Program-made: the position numbers and the translations under genes
Part shown: positions 17,027-24,478 of the stretch, piece after piece
Numbering within the stretch: the first letter of the stretch is position 1
How the letters are laid out: the number at the start of each line of letters is the position of its first letter
NCBI RefSeq assembly: GCF_001424945.1
Contig: NZ_LMCW01000056.1
Coordinates: forward strand, 179,447-243,446
Reading direction: 5' to 3'
DNA: 64,000 bases
Source of the DNA: Rhizobium sp. Root1203
Lineage (GTDB): Bacteria; Pseudomonadota; Alphaproteobacteria; Rhizobiales; Rhizobiaceae
The notes under the pieces: model-generated
What the model was told of the DNA's origin: nothing
The model's database searches: none
The model's input: only the letters and a program-made list of their open reading frames with translations

Positions 17027-18589
17027 ATGCCTGCTTTGATGATCCCTAGGAGACCCATTTTCGCCGCCTACGACTATATCGTCGTCGGTGCCGGCTCGGG
17101 CGGTTGTGCGGTTGCCAGAAGGCTGATTGACGGCAGCGACGCCACCGTTCTGGTGATCGAGGCAGGCGGCCCGGGTATCGGAGTTCCCGAAATCGACGAT
17201 CCAAAATCCTGGGTGCCGCTCGGGCGGAGCGCCTACGATTGGGGCTACGACTACGCGCCGACGCCGCGGATCAATGGCCGCACGATAGGCATTCCGCGCG
17301 GCAAGGTGCTCGGCGGTTCGAGCAGCATCAACGCGATGATGTGGTATCGCGGGCATCCCACGGACTACGACGGCTGGGAGGCAGCCGGCGCCAAAGGCTG
17401 GTCGTTCAGCGATGTCCTTCCTTATTTCAAACGGTGCGAAGACTGGCAGGATGGAGAGACGGCACTTCGTGGCGCCGGCGGACCCTTGCGGATAGAGCGC
17501 AGTTCATCTCCCCACCCCGTTGCCGAGGCGATGCTGGGCGGATCTGCAGATCTCGGCATTCCTGTGATCGACGATCCAAACGGCCCCAGCAACGAAGGGG
17601 CCGCGCTCTCGAACCTGAATATCTCTCAGGGAAAGCGCTGGAGTTCGGCAAAAGGCTATCTCTGGCCAATCCTCGACAACGAGCGGCTGACGATCCTGAC
17701 CGATACTGTGGCAACCAGGCTCGGTATCGACAACGGGAGATGCGCTTCCGTCGAATACGTGCAAGAGGGAAAGCTGCATGCGGTCAGGGCCACCACCGGC
17801 GTGATCCTTTCGCTCGGCGCGATCGACACGCCGCGGCTTTTGATGATGTCGGGCATCGGCGATCCGTCGGAACTGAAGCGGCTGGACATCGATATCCGCC
17901 TCGGTCTTGCCGGCGTCGGGCAGAACCTGCAAGATCACCCGCTCGTCCAGGCCTGCGTCTTCCGATCAAGGCAGCCGCTTGGTCCGGTCCGCGACAATGG
18001 CGGCGGCACCGTCATCAACTGGAAATCCTCGGCCGCGCTCCCGCAGGCCGATCTTCATGCCTTCCCGGTGCAGGGCAACAGTGCCGAACCCCGCATTCGC
18101 GAACTCTACGATCTGTCCGGTGATGTTTTCTCCATCGGCTGCGGCCTGATGCGCTCGAAGAGCGTTGGATACATGCGGCTAATGTCTGCCGTTCCCGGCG
18201 GCGCTGTCGAAATCCAGCCGAACTACCTCGCCGAGCCTGGTGATCTCGATGCGCTGGTAATCGCGGTCGAGACCATGATGGAGCTTGCGGCGACGCAGAG
18301 CTATGCCGGCTGGTTCGGCGGCTACGCAGCGCCGGCGCGGCGTCTGTCGCGGACCGAGATCGTCGATTATGTGAGAAACGCCTGTTCGACCTTTTTCCAC
18401 GTGAGCGGCACCTGCGCGATGGGAAGAGGCGATCAGGCCGTTGTCGACAACAGGCTGCGGGTGCGCGGAATCGAGGGTCTCACGATCGCCGATGCCTCTG
18501 TGATCCCCGTCATCCCCACCTGCCACACGCACGCGCCGGTCACGATGATCGGAGAACGCGCTGCCGATTTCCTGCTGTCGGCAGCATGA
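17027..18589 (+). CDS. GMC-family FAD oxidoreductase (choline dehydrogenase-like)
   Basis: A ~520-residue flavoenzyme of the glucose-methanol-choline family. The FAD-binding motif is DYIVVGAGSGGCAVARRL, followed by GKVLGGSSSINAMMWYRG and the second signature GAIDTPRLLMMSGIG. The C-terminal catalytic histidine pair is in FFHVSGTCAMG and CHTHAPVTMIGERAADFL. Such enzymes oxidise primary alcohols to aldehydes. The start is uncertain: ATG codons occur at 17015, 17027 and 17039, and the GAGGAA at 17009-17014 is best placed for 17027. Within this operon it could feed the aldehyde dehydrogenase at 21.0 kb. Substrate unknown. Confidence 0.85.
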   Translation: MPALMIPRRPIFAAYDYIVVGAGSGGCAVARRLIDGSDATVLVIEAGGPGIGVPEIDDPKSWVPLGRSAYDWGYDYAPTPRINGRTIGIPRGKVLGGSSSINAMMWYRGHPTDYDGWEAAGAKGWSFSDVLPYFKRCEDWQDGETALRGAGGPLRIERSSSPHPVAEAMLGGSADLGIPVIDDPNGPSNEGAALSNLNISQGKRWSSAKGYLWPILDNERLTILTDTVATRLGIDNGRCASVEYVQEGKLHAVRATTGVILSLGAIDTPRLLMMSGIGDPSELKRLDIDIRLGLAGVGQNLQDHPLVQACVFRSRQPLGPVRDNGGGTVINWKSSAALPQADLHAFPVQGNSAEPRIRELYDLSGDVFSIGCGLMRSKSVGYMRLMSAVPGGAVEIQPNYLAEPGDLDALVIAVETMMELAATQSYAGWFGGYAAPARRLSRTEIVDYVRNACSTFFHVSGTCAMGRGDQAVVDNRLRVRGIEGLTIADASVIPVIPTCHTHAPVTMIGERAADFLLSAA

Positions 18590-18626
18590 CACGGAAAAGA
18601 CAAACCCGAAGCGAACTGGACAAAGC

Positions 18627-20006
18627 ATGACAGCGGACAAGCAGATTATCGCCGGCGACTACATTCTGACGATGGACCCGAGAAATCGCGTCATCAAGGA
18701 CGGCGCCGTCCTCATCAATGGCGGTACGATCGAAGCCGTTGCCTCGCTTTCCGAGGTCACGGCCTCCAATCCCGGCGTCATCGTCAGGAAAACTGCCAAC
18801 TCCGTGATCATGCCCGGCCTCGTCAATGCGCACGCCCACTCCGGATTTCTTCGCGGCACAGCCGAGCATCTGCCCGTCTGGGACTGGCTGACGCTGCACA
18901 TCAATCCGATGCACCGCATGCTGCAACCGCATGAAGCAGAGGCCGCGTCCTTTCTTTGCTACGCCGAGTCGGTAGTCGGCGGCACGACGACCGTTGTCGA
19001 CATGTGGCGCTTCATGGATGGCAGCGCCAAGGCCGCCAGCGCTATCGGCAACCGGCTGGTCGCTGTGCCCTATGTTGGCGAGCATCCCGAGTACAACTAC
19101 TTCGATACGCTCGACATGAACGAGGCGATGATCGAAAACTGGCATCGAAAGGTCGATGGTCGGGTCAACGTCTGGGTCGGGCTTGAACATCTGTTCTACG
19201 CGGACGAGGCAGGCCAGCAGCGCGCGATTGCGCTCGCCAAGAAACATAGGACCGGCTTTCACACCCACTGCAGCGAGGCCGAGATCGAGCTTGCCGAATT
19301 CGACAAGCGCTACGGCAAGCGGCCGATGTATGCGCTTCACGACCTTGGCTTCTTCGAGGCGCCGCTTACGATGATCGCCCATGGCGTTTGGCTGGATTCG
19401 GCCGAAGTTGAGCTCATCTCGAAGTACAATGTATCGGTGGCGCACAATCCCGTCAGCAACATGAAGCTTGCGAGTGGCATCGCGCGGGTCGGCGAAATGC
19501 TCGCGGCCGGCGTGCCGGTCGGGATAGGCACCGATGGCGAGAAGGAAAACAACAACTTCGACATGTTCGAGGAGATGAAGGTTGCTTCCCTGCTGGGCAA
19601 GCTGAAGGATCTGGACGCCGCCGCCATGGACAGCTGGGATGTCCTGCGCATGGCGACCATCGAAGGCGCCAAGGCCATCGGCCTCGATCATGAGATCGGC
19701 TCGCTGGAAGCCGGCAAGCGCGCCGACCTCATCGCTGTGCGAACCGATACGCCGCGCATGACGCCGGTCTTTGGTGAGGGCGCCTATTTCAACCTGCAAC
19801 ACAATCTGGTCCACGCGGTTCGCGGCAGCGATGTCAGCCTGACCATGGTGGATGGCAGAATCCTGGTCGAAGACGGGGTGCTGAAGACAGCCGACCTCAA
19901 GGATATCATCGCCGAAATTCACCGCATTGCTCCGCCGCATTTTGCGCGCCGCGCCGCCTGGCTCGCCGACAACCGCGAGGGAACCCCGCAATGGACGAAA
20001 GGCTGA
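18627..20006 (+). CDS. Amidohydrolase of the MTA/SAH deaminase group (paired with second oxygenase)
   Basis: A 459-residue metal-dependent amidohydrolase. The metal site starts PGLVNAHAHSGFLRGTAEH, then FHTHCSEAE, IAHGVW and GIGTDGEKENNNFDMFEE. The SNMKLASGIARV segment matches adenosine/guanine/S-adenosylhomocysteine-deaminase relatives. It precedes the second Rieske-less oxygenase gene by ten bases, repeating the amidohydrolase-plus-oxygenase pairing at 2.7-4.9 kb, though with opposite gene order. It may hydrolyse an amino or alkylamino substituent before or after the oxygenase step; the direction cannot be told from sequence. Confidence 0.8.
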   Translation: MTADKQIIAGDYILTMDPRNRVIKDGAVLINGGTIEAVASLSEVTASNPGVIVRKTANSVIMPGLVNAHAHSGFLRGTAEHLPVWDWLTLHINPMHRMLQPHEAEAASFLCYAESVVGGTTTVVDMWRFMDGSAKAASAIGNRLVAVPYVGEHPEYNYFDTLDMNEAMIENWHRKVDGRVNVWVGLEHLFYADEAGQQRAIALAKKHRTGFHTHCSEAEIELAEFDKRYGKRPMYALHDLGFFEAPLTMIAHGVWLDSAEVELISKYNVSVAHNPVSNMKLASGIARVGEMLAAGVPVGIGTDGEKENNNFDMFEEMKVASLLGKLKDLDAAAMDSWDVLRMATIEGAKAIGLDHEIGSLEAGKRADLIAVRTDTPRMTPVFGEGAYFNLQHNLVHAVRGSDVSLTMVDGRILVEDGVLKTADLKDIIAEIHRIAPPHFARRAAWLADNREGTPQWTKG

Positions 20007-20016
20007 GGAGGAGATC

Positions 20017-20892
20017 ATGTCAAAGACGACCGACAAGGCTGTGCTCAACGAATGGTACGCGGTCGAGACTTCAGCAGATCTGACCGGCCAGCCGATCCGC
20101 TCGCGCCTCCTTGGACAGGATATCGAACTCTTCCGTCGCAAGAACGGTGAGCCCGTCGTCCACGAAGTCGTGGCTGGCCGGCCTTCCGTCCCGGCCCTGG
20201 AGGTGCGGGAGAAATACGGATGCGTCTGGACGACGCTCGGTCACCCTAACAAGGACGTCTTCGAGATATCGGAAGCAGATGAAGCCGATCGCCGTTTCGT
20301 GCCCTGCGGCTGGGTAAAGATGCGTGCCTCTGGGCTCAGGGTCGTGGAAAACTTCCTCGACATGGCGCATTTTCCCTTCGTGCATGCCGACATACTCGGC
20401 TCCGAACCGCATACCGAAGTGCCAGGCTATCTCAGCGAAATCCGTCGGGACGTTGATGAGGTCTGGGCAACGAACTGCACATTCTTCCAGCCGCGCATCG
20501 CCGCGACCGAAAGCGAAGGCGGCTTCGTGCAACTCACCTACCGTGTTCCTGCTCCGTTTGTCGTGATGCTCTATCGCGTCTGTCCGACCGCCCCTGAGCG
20601 GCTGGACGCTATCGCACTCTTCATCCACCCGCTCGAGGAACACCTTTGCCGGGCTCAGCCCGTGATGTACCTGGTCGATACCGCATCGACCCAGACCTCG
20701 CTCCTCAACTTCGAACAGGTGATCTTCCTGCAGGATCGTATCATCGTCGAGAACCAGCGCCCCTTGCTCCTACCGCTTGAGCCGCGGCAGGAAATCCCGA
20801 CGCGGGCCGACAGCTCTTCGGTTGCCTATCGCCGCTGGCTGAAGGAAAAGGGCGTGCGCTTCGGCACCACGATGGGGGAAGAAAGACGATGA
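20017..20892 (+). CDS. Rieske-less oxygenase catalytic protein, second copy
   Basis: A 291-residue paralogue of the protein encoded at 3995-4876. The iron-ligand block is again DMAHFPFVH (D115, H118, H123), and the distal aspartate is in FLQDRIIVENQRP. The N-terminal strand FRRKNGEPVV runs almost directly into VREKYGCVWTTLG. In ordinary Rieske oxygenases the CxH...CxxH cluster lies between these two strands, so the cluster-bearing part has been removed and its scaffold strands kept. GGAGGAG precedes the ATG at 20017, which I chose over a longer frame. Its stop overlaps a 42-codon ORF as ATGA. It presumably shares the stand-alone Rieske protein at 11.75 kb, which would then serve two oxygenases of different substrate preference. 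Confidence 0.85.
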   Translation: MSKTTDKAVLNEWYAVETSADLTGQPIRSRLLGQDIELFRRKNGEPVVHEVVAGRPSVPALEVREKYGCVWTTLGHPNKDVFEISEADEADRRFVPCGWVKMRASGLRVVENFLDMAHFPFVHADILGSEPHTEVPGYLSEIRRDVDEVWATNCTFFQPRIAATESEGGFVQLTYRVPAPFVVMLYRVCPTAPERLDAIALFIHPLEEHLCRAQPVMYLVDTASTQTSLLNFEQVIFLQDRIIVENQRPLLLPLEPRQEIPTRADSSSVAYRRWLKEKGVRFGTTMGEERR

Positions 20893-21017
20893 TCCCCGTC
20901 TATCCTTCCATCATGCGCAGTGCATCAAGCAAACGCATCGGATCTGGCAAGCGCGGCGCACCCGGCTCCGTAGAACGTTTTCGCGCCGCCAAACGTCCTG
21001 GAGATCTGGTGTCATGA
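20889..21017 (+). CDS. Possible 42-residue protein coupled to both neighbours
   Basis: A short ORF filling the gap between the second oxygenase gene and the aldehyde dehydrogenase gene. Its ATG overlaps the oxygenase stop as ATGA (20889-20892), and its own TGA overlaps the aldehyde dehydrogenase ATG as ATGA (21014-21017). The predicted product is basic and low in hydrophobic residues (MIPVYPSIMRSASSKRIG and onward, rich in R, K, S, G). I recognise no family. The double start/stop overlap is what argues for translation; it could be a real small protein or a coupling leader that carries ribosomes to the next gene. Confidence 0.4.
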   Translation: MIPVYPSIMRSASSKRIGSGKRGAPGSVERFRAAKRPGDLVS

Positions 21018-22528
21018 CACTGTCCATCCCCTTCATTCAACCAGCAACCGAAGGCGCCCTGCGCTTTCTGGCAAAGCAACGCAAGAAGCTGCTGATTGAC
21101 GGCGAGTGGGTCGACGCGTCGTCGGGTTCGACCTTTACGACGCACGACCCCGCAAATGGGCTGCTGCTTGCAGTGCTGGCGGAGGCAAATGGGGCCGATG
21201 TCGACGCAGCAGTCGCTGCCGCGCGCCGCGCCTTCCAAGGTGATGCCTGGCGTGGCATGACGCCATCGGCGCGCGGCAAACTGCTTTGGCGGATCGCCGA
21301 TCTGATCGATGCGCATGTGGACGAGCTGGCGGAACTGGAGACGCTCGATCAGGGCAAGTCTTTGAAGACCGGCCGTTTGGCCGAGATCCCCGCATCGGCC
21401 GAACAGTTCCGCTATTTCGCAGGCTTCGCCACGAAGATCCTCGGCACGACCATTCCGACTTCGATCGGCTACCAGCCTGCCGGCAAGAAAGTGTTCGCCT
21501 ATACGACACGCGAACCGATCGGCGTCGTCGCTGCCATCACCCCGTGGAACTCGCCGATGCTGATGGCGGCGATGAAGCTTGCGCCGGCGCTTGCGGCGGG
21601 CTGCACTGTCGTGCTGAAACCCGCCGAGGAGACTTCGCTGACGGCCCTTCGGCTCGGCGAGCTGATGGTCGAGGCGGGATTGCCGGCCGGTGTGGTCAAT
21701 ATCCTCACCGGGCTCGGCGAATCTGTCGGCGCTGCACTGACCGGTCACGCGGGTGTCGACAAGGTCGCGTTCACCGGATCCACCGAGGTCGGCAAGCTGA
21801 TCGTTGGCGCGGCGCGGGGCAACTTGAAAAAACTGACCCTGGAACTCGGTGGAAAGTCGCCGGCAATCGTCATGCCGGACGCCGATATGGACCTTGCCAT
21901 CCCTGGCATTGCTCGCGGCATCTTCTCAAATGGTGGTCAGGTCTGCGTTGCCGGCTCGCGGATATACGCTCATCGCGCGGTCTACGAGCAGTTGCTGGAA
22001 GGGTTGGCAAGCGAGGCCGGCAAGCTCAGGCTCGGGCATGGCCTGGACCCGCAAACCGATCTCGGGCCGCTGGTTAACCGCAAGCAGGCGGATCGTGTCT
22101 CTGGCTATGTCAGCGAAGGCGTGGGGGAGGGCGCGGAGATTGTCGCCGGCGGCAGGCAGGCAGGCGATCAGCAGACATTCTTCGAGCCGACCGTTGTCAC
22201 GGACGTGCGTCAGGATATGCGGATGATGCGGGAGGAGATCTTTGGGCCCGTCGTTGCAGTTACACCGTTCGACGATGTCGAGCAGGCAATTGCCTTTTCC
22301 AATGATTCTCCTTACGGGCTCGCTGCGAGCGTCTGGACCAGAGACCTCAGCGCTGCTCACCGGCTATCGGCCCGCATCCGCTCCGGTACCGTATGGATCA
22401 ATTGCCATTCCTATTTTTCGCCGGAACTTCCGAAAGGTGGGCACAAGCAGTCGGGCTGGGGCTATGAGAATGGCGCTCCCGGCCTCGAAAACTATCTGGA
22501 GCTGAAGACCGTGTGCGCCGTCATTTGA
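21014..22528 (+). CDS. NAD(P)-dependent aldehyde dehydrogenase
   Basis: A 504-residue aldehyde dehydrogenase. Conserved blocks include ITPWNSPMLMAAMKLAPALAAG, FTGSTEVGKLI, LELGGKSPAIV with the general-base glutamate, and the nucleophile in NGGQVCVAGSR. It ends with a typical tail, GGHKQSGWGYENG. It belongs to the broad betaine-aldehyde/phenylacetaldehyde-like group, so the substrate is not readable. It is the last gene of the rightward purine-type run and would oxidise aldehydes made by the GMC enzyme, the TPP decarboxylase or oxidative dealkylation. The convergent LysR gene ends 15 bases beyond its stop. Confidence 0.9.
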   Translation: MTLSIPFIQPATEGALRFLAKQRKKLLIDGEWVDASSGSTFTTHDPANGLLLAVLAEANGADVDAAVAAARRAFQGDAWRGMTPSARGKLLWRIADLIDAHVDELAELETLDQGKSLKTGRLAEIPASAEQFRYFAGFATKILGTTIPTSIGYQPAGKKVFAYTTREPIGVVAAITPWNSPMLMAAMKLAPALAAGCTVVLKPAEETSLTALRLGELMVEAGLPAGVVNILTGLGESVGAALTGHAGVDKVAFTGSTEVGKLIVGAARGNLKKLTLELGGKSPAIVMPDADMDLAIPGIARGIFSNGGQVCVAGSRIYAHRAVYEQLLEGLASEAGKLRLGHGLDPQTDLGPLVNRKQADRVSGYVSEGVGEGAEIVAGGRQAGDQQTFFEPTVVTDVRQDMRMMREEIFGPVVAVTPFDDVEQAIAFSNDSPYGLAASVWTRDLSAAHRLSARIRSGTVWINCHSYFSPELPKGGHKQSGWGYENGAPGLENYLELKTVCAVI

Positions 22529-22543
22529 GCTGATGGGTCGCTC

Positions 22544-23437
22544 TCAGGACGACGGTTCTTGATGACGCAACAGCCAGTCGCGTACCTTGGCAACCGATTG
22601 CGCATTTTGCGGCCGGCGCGGTGTGACCACGTAAAAGTCGGTGGTGGCGCGCATCGTTTGTTCGAAAGCGCGCACCAGTCGTCCGGCGGCGATATCCTCG
22701 TCGACAAAGACGCTGCTAGCCAATGCCAACCCCTGTCCGGCAATGGCCGCCTCGATTGCGTGGGAGGTGTGGTTGAAGCGCACGCTTTTGGATAGGTTGG
22801 ACGCCGTACTGGCGAGCACCGTCTCGATGAATGCCGGCCACTGATCGTGCGTGTCGTGCAGCAGCACGAAGCGACTAAGCTCGGCTGGCGACAGGACGCC
22901 ATCCAAGGGCATCAAATCCGGACTGCAGACCGCCACCAGATCCTGCTTGAACAAGAGGTCGGTGACAAGTCCGGTGTCGAACGGCGGTCGCGCCAAACGA
23001 ACTGCGATATCGACAGCATCGGAGCGGAAGTTCGAAACCCTTTCGCTGGCAAGGATGCGTATGTCGAGTTCGGGATGGGTGGCCAGCAGGTTTGGCAGGC
23101 GAGGCATCAGCCATTTGGAGGCAAAGGTGGGTGTTACGCTGATGGTCAGCCGAAAGGGTTCGGGCCGGATCATGGCTGTCGCCTCGGCCACCAATTCGAG
23201 GGCACGTCTGACGCTGACCGCGTAGGTGTGGCCGCCATCGGTCAATGCGAGCATCCGCGGAAGGCGGTGAAACAGCTTGCAGCCCAGCTCGGCTTCCAGT
23301 CCGCGCACCTGTTGCGCGACAGCACCTTGCGTCACTCCGAGTTCCTCGGCGGCCAGCCGGAAATTCAGGTGACGTGCGGCTACTTCGAATGCACGCAGGG
23401 CGTTGAGAGGCGGAAGACGATGAAGCGGCTTGGTCAT
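22544..23437 (-). CDS. LysR-family regulator (GcvA/AmpR-like)
   Basis: A 297-residue LysR regulator of the GcvA type, recognisable by LPPLNALRAFEVAARHLNFRLAAEELGVTQGAVAQQVRGLE at the N-terminus. The effector domain includes VTPTFASKWLMPRLPNL and VDIAVRLARPPFDTGL. It converges on the aldehyde dehydrogenase gene and diverges from the short-chain dehydrogenase at 23568, with 130 bases between, so that dehydrogenase is its likeliest target. It may also be self-regulated from this gap. Confidence 0.88.
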   Translation of the reverse strand: MTKPLHRLPPLNALRAFEVAARHLNFRLAAEELGVTQGAVAQQVRGLEAELGCKLFHRLPRMLALTDGGHTYAVSVRRALELVAEATAMIRPEPFRLTISVTPTFASKWLMPRLPNLLATHPELDIRILASERVSNFRSDAVDIAVRLARPPFDTGLVTDLLFKQDLVAVCSPDLMPLDGVLSPAELSRFVLLHDTHDQWPAFIETVLASTASNLSKSVRFNHTSHAIEAAIAGQGLALASSVFVDEDIAAGRLVRAFEQTMRATTDFYVVTPRRPQNAQSVAKVRDWLLRHQEPSS

Positions 23438-23567
23438 TCAATAGAATTTCTACTGTTAGATATCAACGGAATTGGCTCGAACAGGCCATGTTGCAATGAT
23501 ATCATGTTGGCGAACGACTGGAAACAATGCGCTGATTGCGCGCCACACTTAAGGGAAGGCAAGAATT

Positions 23568-24272
23568 ATGGCAGTAGAAAAAGTAGCGCTCGTGACGGCC
23601 GGCGGCAGCGGCATGGGCGCCGATGCGGCGCGCCGCCTTGCGGCCGATGGGTTCAATGTCGCCATTCTTTCCTCATCCGGCAAGGGCGAAGCGCTGGCAA
23701 AAGAACTGAACGGCGTCGGTGTAACGGGCTCCAACCAGTCGAACGAAGATCTCCAGCGTCTGGTCAATCTGGCAATGCAGAGCTGGGGACGCATTGATGT
23801 GCTGGTCAACAGCGCCGGACACGGCCCCCGCGCGCCGATTCTCGATATCACCGACGAGGATTGGCACAAGGGCCTTGATGTCTATCTGATGAACGTCGTC
23901 CGCTCGGCCAGGCTGGTGACACCGATCATGCAGGCTCAGAAGTCAGGCACGATCATCAATATTTCCACCGCATGGGCCTTCGAACCCTCTGCCATGTTCC
24001 CGACGTCGGCCGTATTCCGGGCGGGGCTTGCCGCCTACACCAAGATCTTTGCCGACACCTACGGCGCCGACAATGTCCGCATGAACAACGTGCTGCCCGG
24101 CTGGATCGACAGCCTGCCGGCAACAGATGACCGCCGGCAGTCTGTTCCCATGCAGCGCTATGGCAAAAGCGAGGAGATCGCCGCAACAGTTGCCTTCCTT
24201 GCGTCGGAGGGTGCGGGCTACATTACCGGCCAGAACATCAAGGTCGACGGCGGTCTCGGTCGTTCGGTCTAA
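23568..24272 (+). CDS. Short-chain dehydrogenase/reductase-like protein with altered active site
   Basis: A 234-residue SDR-fold protein with a modified cofactor motif (TAGGSGMGADAARRLA), VLVNSAGHGPRAP and a normal C-terminus (YITGQNIKVDGGLGRS). The catalytic YxxxK is not conserved: at the aligned position the sequence reads SAVFRAGLAAYTK, giving serine for tyrosine and arginine for lysine. NNVLPGWIDSLP follows, as in a recognisable divergent SDR subgroup. It may be a reductase with different chemistry or a non-enzymatic relative. It is divergent from the LysR gene at 22544, which probably controls it. RBS AAGGCAAG precedes the ATG. Confidence 0.82.
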   Translation: MAVEKVALVTAGGSGMGADAARRLAADGFNVAILSSSGKGEALAKELNGVGVTGSNQSNEDLQRLVNLAMQSWGRIDVLVNSAGHGPRAPILDITDEDWHKGLDVYLMNVVRSARLVTPIMQAQKSGTIINISTAWAFEPSAMFPTSAVFRAGLAAYTKIFADTYGADNVRMNNVLPGWIDSLPATDDRRQSVPMQRYGKSEEIAATVAFLASEGAGYITGQNIKVDGGLGRSV

Positions 24273-24363
24273 CCTTGAAACATGGGGAAGTGCACGAGGG
24301 GACAAGCGCTCGTCGCATTTTCCCTTGTCGCCCTTCGCGACGCGGCAGATGGGACTGCGGCCG

Positions 24364-24400
24364 ATAGACACCCCCTATCGAAATTTTAGGATTTATCTAT
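24364..24400 (+). promoter_or_regulatory. OxyR binding site upstream of ahpC
   Basis: Four tetranucleotides with exact seven-base spacing: ATAG (24364-24367), CTAT (24375-24378), TTAG (24386-24389) and CTAT (24397-24400). This matches the extended OxyR consensus ATAG-N7-CTAT-N7-ATAG-N7-CTAT at 15 of 16 positions. It lies 79 bases before the ahpC start, where oxidised OxyR tetramer would contact RNA polymerase. Confidence 0.8.
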
Positions 24401-24478
24401 TTCATTTATCGCCGGGCTCCATTTATGTTGCGGCGCGAAAGCGGTATTTCGCCTCGCAGCAATTTTACAGGAGCCTTC

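Noticed and set aside
18540..20141. Long minus-strand frame opposite the amidohydrolase and oxygenase genes
   Set aside because: Shadow of two well-supported plus-strand genes; no family motif and no ribosome site.
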